Part shown: positions 1-11,500 of the stretch, one piece after another
Layout: the number at the start of each line of letters is the position of its first letter
Position numbering within the stretch: position 1 is the first letter of the stretch
Assembly: GCA_012845835.1 (NCBI GenBank)
Contig: JABAKD010000020.1
Span: 13,754,268 to 13,818,267, forward strand
Direction of reading: 5' to 3'
Origin: Undaria pinnatifida
Lineage: Eukaryota > Sar > Phaeophyceae > Laminariales > Alariaceae
Length of the DNA stretch: 64,000 nt
The notes under the pieces: model-generated
What the model saw: only the letters and a program-made list of their open reading frames with translations
Told to the model about the DNA's origin: nothing
The model's database searches: none
Made by a program: the position numbers and the translations under genes

Positions 1-194
1 ACCATCGAGGGAGATGCTATCAATGATAATACTCTTGTTAATTTTTCCATTCGACAATGTGTGCAGCAGCACAATGAGCTTCAACGCCGACCACTCATTA
101 CACACTCCCAGAAAGAGAATATTGATTGCGGGACGGAAATTAGGAGACGTGAAAATCGGGGCGTGCGGGGAGCGGCAAGGGTGGGGGCGGGGGC

Positions 195-395
195 GGGGGT
201 GCTCGTTGTCATGCATGGCCGTAGTGGTATGACCATAGCAATTAGACCCTCGCGCCCCTACATTGCCGGGAGGGAGCATGTCGGGTTTTTCACGGATCAG
301 GCAGGCATTGCTTGCATCAAGCGCAAGGTAGCACGAGGTATCCGCCGAGTCGCATGAAGGGTGCGCTGTAGCCTACTAAGAACGTACGTACTAAC
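195..395 (+). repeat. C-tailed dispersed repeat (R1)
   Basis: G-rich head (179-200), CATGCATGGCCGTAGTGG, TAGACCCTCGCGCCCCTAC, CATTGCTTGCATCAAGCGCA and AGGGTGCGCTGTAG. Same orientation as the full copy at 37028-37330. Confidence 0.7.
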
Positions 396-1299
396 AATCG
401 CTTGTACAGGGGGGGGGGGAGTTAATGGAATTTGAAGGCCGCATAAATGAATTGGAGATCCTGAATTGATGGCTCGAAAGGTAAAAAGATTATATCACCT
501 GTCGGGTATTGTTTATATCTCTGGCGGCTTTATTTTAGTGGGGCGGCGGGGGAGGGAGGGGGGAGGGTGTGTGTGATCGCACAACACTACAAGAACGAAG
601 GCGAAGGCGAGCCAGAACGAACCAACGCGAGGTCGCACCGAAGCACGGCCGATGTCGTGGACGGAATCAGACCGAACAAACCACGTGTAGACGGCGGCAA
701 CATATTATCGGGTACCCGGATAGGTACGGCAGTTCGCGGTCCCTTTTCTTTTGGCGTTTGCTTCAAGCAGAACGGCGCTAACGGGAGCCATCTTCAGGGT
801 GATGCATCTCTCGGCAGGGCTGCCACGGCCCTGGACCTGGTGCGATTTTCGTTTTGTACCTCGTGTCAAGAAGAAAACGTACGTTGCACAGTTTAAAATT
901 TCTGCTGGAAATGCGACGCTCAGCCGGTTCCGTCATTACCGCCCCGCGGTATCCGGCCGCGGTTGCAAATCGTCGTGGATGTTGGTAAGATGTAGGCGCG
1001 TCGACGCCAAGTTTTTGCGGCAATGGAGGGGCACCCCGGGCAAGTACGAAAAAGCAGGGTAGCCCATGAGTTTGGATTTGTTCTCGTGGTTTCGGTCGGG
1101 TCCCGCAGTTGGGACCCAGCTACTCCGGACGATGTCTTCAATTTCCCCTGCTTCCTTGACACTCAAGGAAAAGGCACTAAGATGGTGCATTAAACATCTT
1201 GCCCCGGCGTGGACCTTGCGGGCAACGACGCGTGCCTGGAGGGGTCCTAGTGCGCGAAACGGTACGCGGCCGAGTCTATCCGAAAAGTTTTTGTCTCCA

Positions 1300-2173
1300 A
1301 GCTGAAAATGGCAGTGAAAGAAAACGGAAAAGGGGAAGAATGGGACCCCGTCCGCCGGGTGGGCAGTCCGTGCTCGAGCCCGTGGGTAGGTTCGTACCTC
1401 AACTTCGCCTCTGAGGAACAGAAGCAGGTTGGGGTTCGGATCAATCAGGCCGCGCCGATGTTGGAGCACACACTCGTAGATCTGCTATGCGACATGCGGT
1501 CGCACGCACAGGCGGCCAGATCCCTGGTTGGATGCATTTCTCTGACACGGGATATAGCTTTGTATCCGTTAGCTTTCTCTTCCGTGCGTAGGTGGGTACG
1601 ATCTTTCGTTCACAACGGGGTCCCACAGTCTTAAGCTCCCAGCGTCCAAGGGTTTGATCTTCAACTTTCAGTTTGGTAAGACGCTTAGGGCCTCTAGCGA
1701 GGCAGTGGTAGTGTTAGCAGACCGCGACTGCCCGGCTCTTTGCGCGTTTCGAGCGGTTACGGCGTATATCTCTGCCGCGCAACTGATTGGGTGGGACTCA
1801 ACCGCCGGGCACCTTTTCTTCGTAGTTAAGACTGAAGGTAGCCGGGGCCGCCCCCATCTCTCTGCAGCCCGTAAGACGGCTAACCAGCAAGGCTATCTGC
1901 GGGTGGCAGAGCTGCCGAGCCACTATGCGATGCACTCCTCTCGAGCGAGAGGTTCGCGCGGCAAATCCCTTGCCGGGACAGCCGTGGACGAGATGATGAA
2001 AATCGCTCGGCTGGAAGACAAAGTCAGTCGCGAGGTACTACATCGGGGCTACCTCTAGTCGACAAGTGCAGGGAAGCAGGCGGAAACGTGGCCAGAGTTA
2101 CGCAGACGCTAGCGAGCTACCACTGTCGCCAGAGTTCGAAAAGGATTTTGAAGCGTGTGCGGGAGAGGAATGA
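1300..2173 (+). pseudogene. Relic tyrosine recombinase (Crypton/DIRS-type element)
   Basis: Coding similarity runs through three frames. A segment around 1420-1595 (motifs LVDLLCDMRS and SLTRDIALYPLAF) is followed after a shift near 1595 by a segment to about 2000 (FNFQFGKTLRASSEAVVVLA, CAFRAVTAYISAAQ, KSLAGTAVDEMMK). After a second shift near 2000 comes the C-terminus (GWKTKSVARYYIGATSS) to a TGA at 2171-2173. The catalytic H-x-x-R is visible at 1933-1944 (HSSR) and the Tyr pair at 2036-2041, in different frames. The arrangement is that of tyrosine recombinases carried by Crypton- or DIRS-like transposons; which of the two I cannot tell. Upstream sequence from about 1066 may belong to the same element but is too decayed to read. 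With two frameshifts it cannot make a full enzyme. Confidence 0.7.
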
Positions 2174-2277
2174 GGCAAGCTTAAGGAAGTTTGGGTGAGT
2201 CAACTCCGCCCCTGACCAGTGGTCAGCTACAGATACAAATAAGAGAAAGAGACGCAACGAAGTATGGGTGGGGCCAC

Positions 2278-2735
2278 AGGCCGGCGCAGGAGGCCTCACC
2301 AAAATCCAATACTTGCATTGAATGATCCACGGCCGGGAGACATGATACAACAGTAAAATGGCGATCCAATCGTCGGGCTCAAATTTGGGCACAAATAGTG
2401 AAACCATAGATTATATCAAAACGTCTCGGAATTTTGCATCGCAAAAGGTCAGCTTTTCTTCTCGCTCCCGGAACCTTTTAAGGAGTAGAGTTGGTCACAA
2501 CGTTTCTTGAGACCATCCCACCCACCCTTCAGTAGGATTAGCATTCTTATACATTATTTGCCCAGATCATTCACAGGTACTAACTTCGCGCAGAGTATGG
2601 GATACGCTGGTCCACTCAGCGCGGGGGGAAATACCAGACGAGACCTCCTGCCCGGCGCAGGAGGCCTCGTCCGATCCAATACTTACATCGAATGGTCCAC
2701 GGTAGGGAGACATAATACAGCAATACAAGAGTAAT
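2278..2735. repeat. Pair of diverged ~80-bp direct repeats
   Basis: About 80 bases at 2278-2362 recur at 2650-2735: a GGCGCAGGAGGCCTC core, then CCAATACTT, then a GGTCCACGG-type block and GGGAGACAT. The copies lie about 370 bp apart in the same orientation, just beyond the recombinase relic, and may belong to that element. Confidence 0.55.
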
Positions 2736-4429
2736 CTCAACCCAGAAAAGATGGGGGGCGCCTGGAGGGTGGCCCCTTCGGGAAAAGCCTCCTGTTGGTG
2801 CCTGAAGAAAGAGCGAGGCAGCCGCGCTCTCCGAGCGACATCGCAACTCTATAACAACACATTGATATATCGTGCCGAGGCAGAGAGGCCTAATCGATCC
2901 CGAACCATATGTCAAGTACGACTGAAAGTACGCCGAATGTTGCAGAAGCATGTAGTCATCGTGCGCAAGATATCGGCAAATGAGTTTTTTTCCCGCTAAG
3001 ATTGTTGTGATTGTAGACCCTACAGCGGTGTAAAGTATCCAATGCATGTGTTCAAAACACATAATTACGCCGAACTCACGACCTGGACCGAAAAATTGTG
3101 GTCATATAAGCGCACACAAAAAAACACCCAGTGCAAGCAATTAAAAAAGAGCTCACGTCCTAAGCGAAATCCTGTGGTCGCAAGCTCTATCTATACACAC
3201 ACGAATATTTACAAGCTAAAACTCTCCTCGAAAGCAAAACCCTGTAAGTTAAAACAAGCTCTGTATGCATACGAAAACAGACAACTTCTTCGTTTCGTCT
3301 CCCACTCTCCACACGCGGCGCGGGGGCGCGCGGAGGAGGTGGGGAGGGTCTGAAAGCGTACCTCTCTTTGTGTGTCGTCTCGGCATCGAGAAGGGTGGGA
3401 TAGGCGTGGACCAGCCATCGCGCTGGCTCAACCTCGGCCTGGTCGGTGGGGGGGGGGGAAGGGGCGAGTCGAAATTATGCTGCAAGCACGGCTACCCTCG
3501 CGGGTTACTGTACAGCACAACATTGTTGTCCGCTCTACTACTGCCGTTGTTGTGGTATGCCACTCTGTCCGGAAATATATGCAACGTTTGAACACTAATA
3601 TTTAAATAAGATATTTCGTATATTTTCGGACATATTTGCATCGGATTGGACGACCCTCAGCGATGACAGGAGTTACCACGTAGTTGGACAAAGATGACGA
3701 GGCGGAAGACGAACCTTGCTCACGAAACGCACAACTCTAATATTGTTATTGTATTTGCCTCCACAACAGGAGCACTACAACATAATAAAGATACCTCGTC
3801 GAAGAGGAAATCCTGGCGGCTACATACGATTCCCCGATATACCGCTCCCCTTAGCATACGCCACAACGCCTCCAGCTATCAGAAACCCTTGAACTCCGTC
3901 GAATCTGCGTCGATCTCTCGAGCACAGCCAACACAATGTGAAGTTTTCGCACATTTATGATGGAGTCGTGCAGGAGACTCAGATGCGTCGATGTCCGAGC
4001 CCTCCGGATGTCGAGCCCGCGCAGCGCCGCCCACCTCACCAAGAACGTCTTCTCGTATCTGTTCCGCGTTTGGGTTTGTTGCCAGTCAGCAGTCAGTGAT
4101 CAGTGGACGTTTGGGATAACAATCCGTTTGACGCGTGCTTCTTCATCATGTCAATATTGTGATTATCCATCGTATTTATGTACATATATCGATGAGTGTC
4201 TTGTTCGTGATATTATAGCAAAGTGTGGGTTTTCGTGCAACGCCGCTCTCCCAAAAGTATATATATGTTGTCGCCATAATAAGGTGTCTGTTGGTCATGT
4301 TTCGTGCTTATTCGTTATTGTCTCTCCGTATAGGACACATGCTATTGCTGCTGCAGAGTTGCTCAGTTCTTTTTTCTGTACCTCTCCGCTTCAAGAAGAG
4401 CTCTCGCATACCTCACCCAAAGCTTGATT
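2736..4429. other. Gene-free stretch, left flank
   Basis: I see no supportable exon here. It holds a G-run at 3440-3460 and, near 3549-3645, a degenerate relative of the small inverted-repeat element at 36565-36643 (shared CCACTCTGTCCGGAAATATA). Open frames on both strands lack codon bias, splice context or recognisable motifs. Confidence 0.4.
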
Positions 4430-4685
4430 CTTAACCCCTTTTCAACTCCTAAAAAATGTTTTCCTAGTCAAACTCCAAGTGTTTTGTACATACGTCGGGA
4501 CCGCGGCGCTAAAAAGGGCTAAAAAAGGGGTTAAGCTAAACCGAGGCTGCAACTCCACGAAAACAGAGCCATGTCCTAGGAAACAAAAACATTAAACCTT
4601 TTAGCACCCCACTCCCGACATGGAGACAAAACACTTGGATTTAGACAAGGGAAAAACATGGGAGTTGGAAAGGGGTTAAACAAGA
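4430..4685. mobile_element. Foldback (inverted-repeat) MITE-like element
   Basis: Two arms of about 88 bases are inverted copies: 4430-4520 starts CTTAACCCCTTTTCAACTCC, and 4595-4685 read on the other strand starts TTTAACCCCTTTCCAACTCC. Both arms share TCCAAGTGTTTTGT in the same position. The two would pair into a long hairpin around a short spacer. No coding capacity. Single arms of related type (TTAACCCCTTT start) occur at 18360, 24778, 25470 and 52130. Confidence 0.65.
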
Positions 4686-4855
4686 ATGTCATCCCGACGG
4701 TTACGGTTAATAACACCTTTGAGTAGAGCTGCGAGTCGGCACACGACCTTAGTCGCCAACTAGTCACTAGTCGGACCAAAAGTTAGTCGTTTTACGGAGG
4801 TGCTGACTATCCGACTTATTGGGTTTTCATATTCGTATATAGGAAGGACTGTTTA

Positions 4856-5042
4856 ATGCGGAGTGCAGTTTCCCTTTTTTGGGAGGATTCCCCCCTCGAC
4901 CAATGACCCGCTTCGCTCTGCTGACTTAAGTTGAAAAGTCGGCAGATCATGCGGAGTGCTTTTTTCGTTTTTTGGGAGGGTCCCCCCTCGACCGATGACC
5001 AGCTTCGCTCTGCTGACTTAAGTCGGAAAGTTGGCTGATCAT
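4856..5042. repeat. Two-copy tandem duplication, ~93 bp
   Basis: The block starting ATGCGGAGTGC at 4856 is repeated from 4949; both contain GGGAGG..CCCCCCTCGACC and CTTCGCTCTGCTGACTTAAG. It lies just beyond the 3' end of the minus-strand membrane gene. Confidence 0.7.
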
Positions 5043-5449
5043 CATCAGCAGCTGGTTTCGCCGGCCGACTTGCCGTCTAAAATCACTTAGTTGGCCAACG
5101 GTCCCTACCGATTAGTTTTTAGTCGTGAAATCCTGCCGACTCACAGCTCTACGTGTACCTTTTTGTTTTTGGAACTTAGGACGCAAAAAAAATGACGGAA
5201 AATAACGGCTACGGTTACGGCGTCGGCCACACGAAACAACCCGAGCCGCTGCCGATGTAAGAGACGTGTTCGAACTGCAACGAACGCAGGAAGCTGCGAG
5301 GCAACCAAGCGTGAGGCGGCACGATGACACTCGGATTTGCCTCAAACTTTTCCCTAGACGCTTGATTTGATCAGACCGCGCTCTGTCGCTTTTTGTTGTG
5401 GACGTCGCAACAGCATGAATGAAGCTACGTACGAGCACACAACGTGTGA

Positions 5450-5593
5450 TTACCGTGAGAGCGCCGTTGCCGGCGTAGGAGTCGGCCAGGCTAGGAAAGC
5501 CGACCAGCGCTGCTGCTCCAGCAGATCGTCCCACTGTGCGAGCAGCCGCATTCCCGCGTGGGAGGATTCCAGACCCAAGGACCTTTGCTTAAC
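5450..5593 (-). CDS. Membrane gene exon 8, C-terminus (47 codons plus stop)
   Basis: A strong acceptor (T-rich tract, then CCCATTAG) leads in phase 0 into VKQRSLGLESSHAGMRLLAQ, then WDDLLEQQRWSAFLAW and an in-frame TAA. The bases before the stop also form a possible donor (CG|GTAATC), so the end could differ. The intron before it (7349-5594) holds a long polypyrimidine/polypurine array. Confidence 0.55.
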   Translation of the reverse strand, partial: VKQRSLGLESSHAGMRLLAQWDDLLEQQRWSAFLAWPTPTPATALSR

Positions 5594-8500
5594 CTAATGG
5601 GAAAAAAAAAATGACGATGCGGGTGTGGCGATAATGATATCATTTTTATAAGCTCGAGCAATGTTGGTTGCTCAATTTTTTTTCGTCGAGCGCGAGTTTT
5701 CGGTTACTATAAAAACTAAAAATACATCACACCAGCTGTGAGATCGAAGATTTCATCGAAAAACTCGTCTTTGCAAGCTGTGTGTGATACTCCGATCGCG
5801 CGTAATACCGGGCTGTGTGTCCCCATTAAGCAGGATATACCCCGGGACTCCCGTTAAAACTGCAGTGTAGCTTGTACCAGGGTCAACAGGTGCGTTTCGG
5901 TTATTGTAGTCGCCTTAAGCAGGATATACGCCGGGACTCCCGTTAAAACTGCAGTGTAGCTTGTACCAGGGTCGACAGGTGCGTTTCGGTTATTGTAGTC
6001 GCCTCGTCGGTAACCTATTATCATACACCGGGCACGCGCTGTGGCGGTAGAGGTGCGCAACGATAATTTTCTGAGAGAGTTTTCGCTTGATTTGAGGAGT
6101 TCTCTATACCCCGACCTCCCAAAATAAAAATATTTTTTGTTTTTAAGAAAGAAAAAATGAAAGTGCAACTGGATGGACAAAAAACATTCCACGCATGGCC
6201 TAGCCAGGTGTAATAAAAAAGAACATCACAGTCATACCACGGTAGGGGTTGCAGTTTTTTCGCCAAAAAGTCCCTGGTCGATTGAGTTCCTCATGTGTGA
6301 TGAAGTAATTTCACGAGTACATTTCTTTTTACGACTTGGGCATAGAAGCTTGGTCGGGTTGTGCGAACGAATGCCTTCGAAGTCATTTTTCGGGTGAGAT
6401 ATTGAGTTCCTCATGTGAGGAGCTCAGGGACTTTCGGCTGCAACCCTACCGTGAGATGGCTCATCATCGCAAAGACAAGAATGGCGTTAATTTTATCGCA
6501 AAGACAAGAATGGCGTCAATTTTATCGCGAGGGCAAGAATGGCGGTATTTTTGCGACGATTTTTGGGCTAGGGGGCACCGCCATTTCAGAAAAAAAAAAA
6601 CAGCCAAAAGGTGCTACCGTGTTATCGTACAGCTCGCGTCACCGACGGGCGGGTAAGATCCGGGGGTGGCGCTCTTTGGCCAATGTATTTCTTATCGAAG
6701 AACTGACACGTGGTAACGTGGCACGGCAGATGTGAAGCGGTTTTCTTTTAAGGCTTCTCGCCCTATATGCCTCGCCCCCCATACTGATTTTGAGTAAGCT
6801 GAAAGTGTGATCCGATGCGCAAATCCCCCTCTGCCCTTCCCCCTCTCCCCTTCCTCCTCCCTCCCTCCCTCTGCCTCGTTTCTGTTTCTCCCTTTTGCTT
6901 GCCCTCCCTCCCTCCTCCCTCCCCCCCCCCCCCCCCCCTCCCTCCCTCCCTCTCTCCCTCCCTCCCTCCCTCGCTCCCTCGCTCCCTCCCTCCCTCCCTC
7001 CCTCCCTCCCTCCCTCCCTCCCTCCCTCCCTCCCTCCCTCCCCCCCTCCCTCCCTCCCTCCCCTCCTCTCTTCCTCCCTCCCTCCCCTTATTCCTTTAGC
7101 ACGTGTGTCTACCGAATTAACTTTTTCTTTTTCCAGGTGCTTGTTCAGAAAGTACACCAGCCGTTTCATCAACACGAACAGACCGTGGCCGTGCGGACGA
7201 GCTGGGTGGCCGCTATTTAAAAGTAACCAAAATCGATTTTTTACATTTCACGCCAAGGTAACAGACCATAACACCACAATACTGGCCATCACTCCCCCGT
7301 CACGACCAACAACATCATCAAGCACTCTCTCTATTGTTAAAGAAAATACCTGGCGGAAGAGCAAGTCGTTGACGCGATCGTCAGCCGCGACTAGTGCGTG
7401 TCCCACCAGCGTCACGACCGCGCTCCAAGCTTCCCCCCACAGTAGTGCCGCGGCAGTCGCAGCAACTCCCACCCCCAGCAGCAGCGTGTCGACCACGTAG
7501 CTCTCGACCGTGCCCGAGGCCGCGGCGGCTCCGACGCACAGCACAAACACGAGGGCTACTCTTAACCCGCAGTCAAGCAACGCTTCGTTGCGGTAGAGAA
7601 AGGGCTCGGCCTGAAAGGTCCACGCCTACGCGGGAAGGAAAAATGGGAAGGGGCTGTGTCGTCGGTATTCACGTGCATCTGCATCCGTCACGCGTAACGT
7701 TTTTGAACGACGTTCTGCAGTCTTTACTACGTACTTTTAGAGGGAAGTGCCCGAAGTGGTCACGAGGGGAGAAGAGGATGGTTCCGGCCGAGTGGTTCGA
7801 GTGAAAAATATGTAGGGTGGGAGCTGTCATTAGTTATGTATGGGATGACAATTTGGGTGTGGAGCAATACTCTAGGTGTTTGATAAATATTAGAGCTTGG
7901 AAATTGCTTCTACCCTACAGCAGTAAGGTTAGTAAAACTAAGAAAAATACATGGGCTTTGGGGTTGATCGTGGATTCTGATTACTACAGTATCCCCCCTC
8001 CAAGAATGCTAGGGTAACTCCAAAGGGGTTGTATCCGAGCCCCCCCCCCCCCCCCCCCCCCCCCTCCCACGCGATGCCTGCCCGGTCGGTGAAAGCCCGG
8101 CGTGCTCTGTCCCGGCTTTGTGCGGATTCGATGGTCTCTATGTTCACACGACCATCATACGGATATGCATGAAATGAGCCCCCCCCCCCCCCCTCGGCAG
8201 ATTTAGACCCGAGATGTAGCCAGGTCAAGCGCACGGACGAGAAGCTTGCGTCGTTGCCGGACCCGGCTGTCGAGACCACCTGCAAAAAAATCCCCTCACA
8301 CAAAATCCAAAACAGTTCGTTCCTGAAAAAAAGCGAGTGTGCGCCGTCTTTGCCCCACCGAGGCTAATCTAACACCGCAAAAGTCTACCCTACTCTAGTA
8401 CCAAGTACTGCAATATGTTCGCTAAAGCGTGCGCTAAAGCGTGTGCACAGCTGCTTCTACAGGGGGGTACATACATATCTATCTGACCCCTCCCCTTTCG

Positions 8501-11500
8501 AAACCGTTTGAGACCTGAAACGTCGCGAGGATCAGGGCTCCGACGAGCAGCTGTGTCGTGGCCGGACCCAGCTGCCGGGACACGAGAATGGCCGACACGA
8601 AAAGCAACCTTTCGAGGCCCTCCACAGCTTTCCAATGGGGCCTGAGCCAGGTGTAGCTCTCCCAGAGGTAAACCAACCCCGAGGTGTCCACAACCGACTC
8701 CCAGCTGCGGTACGGGCGGATAGACAGACGGAGGACGAAAGGAGGATTGGCAGACGGAGGACGCGGGAAGGCAACGGCAAGGGTAAGGGGAGAGAGGTGG
8801 GGCAGGTAGGAATTATTTACAGGACGTAGACACCGTCGCCTTCCCCCCACTTACCTTGACGTCAGACAGTGGAAGCCTGTTGATTGTGTCCGGTGTATGG
8901 GGCTCCTATGCAACTGTGTACGTTTTGCGTCCTACTACTACCTCGTGTGTGCTTCGGGCGATACTCATCCCGTTCCGTGCCACAACCAGAACGGGACTGC
9001 AGAACAGAAGCAGATTCAAAGTCATGTGATGTAGCGCAGGTGGCGTTTGTTCTCGGGGGTGGGGGGGGGAGGCTCCTTTTTATCCGTGTTTTACAACCAC
9101 CGCCACTGGTTTTTCATCGATCTTACTTCTGAACCGCCGCTTCTGAAGATAAATGAAGCTGAAACGCGTTAGTTTCCCGATGGAAGATAATCAAACCCAA
9201 GTATTTTTTTAATCACTGGGTTGGTTCCGCAGTTTGTGGTCAATAAAAAAAACGCACAATCTTTTTTTTTCAGAGCGGCGTATTTAATTATATATCACAA
9301 AACTCACCACGTAATCTCCAGGCTATGGTCCGACTCAAAGTCAGACAGCGCAAGCGCGTACTCCGCGCTGGCGTTAGCTTTAGCCTCCCTCTCGGCATGC
9401 AAAACCTGCCTCATCCCTATGGACGCCTTTTTTCGGCGCCGCAAGTATTCCTCTAGGCGGCCGGGCTGCGCCGTCTCCGTTCCCTCCCGCTCCCGCCCCC
9501 GCCGCCGCTGCCCTAGATTGCTTCGGCTTTTGTTTGTGCTGCCGCTACCGCCACGGCCGCTGAGATACGCCGGTCTCCCTTCGGCTGCCGCGATCGCCGC
9601 CGCCGTTGCACCCTTTGAGGCGGCTTTTCGTCGCCTCCAATCGCCATTACCCGAGGCGGAATAAGGGCTGCTGCCGCTGCCGCTCGAGGATGTACCGCCC
9701 GTGGTGCCGGAGGACCACACCGGCAGGGGACTACCGCTGCTGCGAGCTTTCTTAGCATCCTTCTTGACAGCAGACTCGCCGTCACGACTGGCTGCGGCCA
9801 TCCTTCGAAGCCCTCCCCCTCCTGCTTCTCCTCCTCTTTCCACGCTAGAACTATTCGTAGGCTTTTTACCGTGCCCCTGTTTCCCTTGCGCTCCTCCTTC
9901 TCCTTCCATGCCATAATTCTTCACAGCAGGCTCGTCGCCGCCGGTAGCTACCCCTTGCACCCCCGCTCCTCCTCCTCCTCCTCCTCCTCCTCCTCCTCCT
10001 CCTCCTCCTCCTCCTCCTCCTCCTTCTCCTTCCACCCCACCCTCTTCCGAAGCCACCGTGCACACACCACCACCACCTCCTCCCCCAGTCGCATTCAGGC
10101 CTATGTCGTAGACCCCCCCAGAAGAAAAAACATCGTCACCCGTAAGGTTTAAGGTTACGGTTTTCTCTTTTCTTCGGCGGCGGGGGGGCGGGCGGGGACA
10201 GGGTAGCCGAAGCGCGGGGGAAACCCTACGCATCAAAGAGGTCACACTGTGCCATGTTCGCCAGCGGAGTCTGTTGACTGCCTGCCAGGCGATCTCCACC
10301 TCTAGGCGACGCCTGGCGAGCCACACGGCATCCTGCGGTGAATATTCGCCACACCAGTGAGCAAGAGGAGTTTGGGGGGACGGGGGCGAGGGGAAGGGCG
10401 TACTCGTTTTTTGCTTATCTTTGTCATTTGACCATTGACCACGCGTCCGTTTCGAGACGGAACACCGTCATTCGAGGGTTGGGGTACGGGGTGCCGTCAT
10501 TAGCATGCAGCATGCAAGCACGTAGACCCTCGCCTCCCCACTCGCACAATGCCAGGACGGAACACACCGGGTTTTCTCCGACCAGACAGAAATTGCTTGC
10601 ACCGAGCGCCGTCGGGGGAGGGGTGGAGGGCGGGGCGGGGGAAGTGTATGCGCGTCCGGAAGAGGTGGTAAGGAAGGGGGCATATGGTACGGCCGAGGTA
10701 AACCGTTTTATTTTCCGGGGGGGTGCCTCGCTTGAGAAGTTCTTTACCTCGCCGAAAGAAACGATTTTGACCAATAAACTGAAAGTGCAAAACCCGACCA
10801 TTAAAAAAACAAAATCGTCGCCTACGTTCACAAAACGTTCATGGATGGATTGAAAAAAAAATGGCAACGATATTCCGACGAAAACGGGTTAAGGGGGGTT
10901 AAGGGGAGGCCCTTCACTCGGAAACTATAGTCAAAAAATGTGCTACACCTCTATTGTCGTAGCTGGCGCCAGGGGTCAACGGTCAGGGTTGTCACGGCGT
11001 GTGTACGTGCTCCCGGAGAAAAGACGTGAACGCGGGGATCGAGAGTCTGAGTTGTCAAGGTTGGAGGGAAATGATCTCGCCTTGTAGCATCCGACATGCT
11101 TCGATGTCATTCATGACAAAAGGTTTCTTAAAAATTGCCGAGTTGCTTGCTCGTTCGTTGATTTTGGTTGTCGATTTGTACGATCATAACTTGCCACCGG
11201 ATGGCGCCGATTTCAGCGGGAGCTTGAGACACACAGCACGCGGGGGGCAGGAAGGGGAAAAGAAGAGGACGTCGATTTTTTTTTTTTCGTCATCGAGCCA
11301 TCGACGCGGCATCTTCTGAAAACGTGTTTTCCCAAAAAAAATTGAAGCATGCAGTTCGCTACGGCATACCCCCAGTCTCACCCCCCCTCCCCCCCTCCCC
11401 CGCCCCCTGCCCCCCTCCTCGTTCTCGTCGACCTTATCCCAGGAGGTGTGCAAAAAAAACGACGCCGCCTCTGATTGGTGTAATGCTAGTGGAGCACACA

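Noticed and set aside
7100-7206. Alternative last exon of the membrane gene (minus), reading HGLFVLMKRLVYFLNKHLE or RPPSSSARPRSVRVDE
   Set aside because: The first frame does not match the phase of exon 7; the second needs a weak ATAG acceptor. Exon 8 at 5593-5450 has a stronger acceptor and fits. Not excluded.
6639-7220. Pro/Leu-rich (plus) and Gly/Arg/Glu-rich (minus) open frames
   Set aside because: Both are readings of the CCCT polypyrimidine tract.
7115-7220. Plus-strand exon after the strong acceptor-like CTTTTTCTTTTTCCAG
   Set aside because: No frame beyond it shows a recognisable protein or a plausible donor; it lies antisense within the membrane gene.
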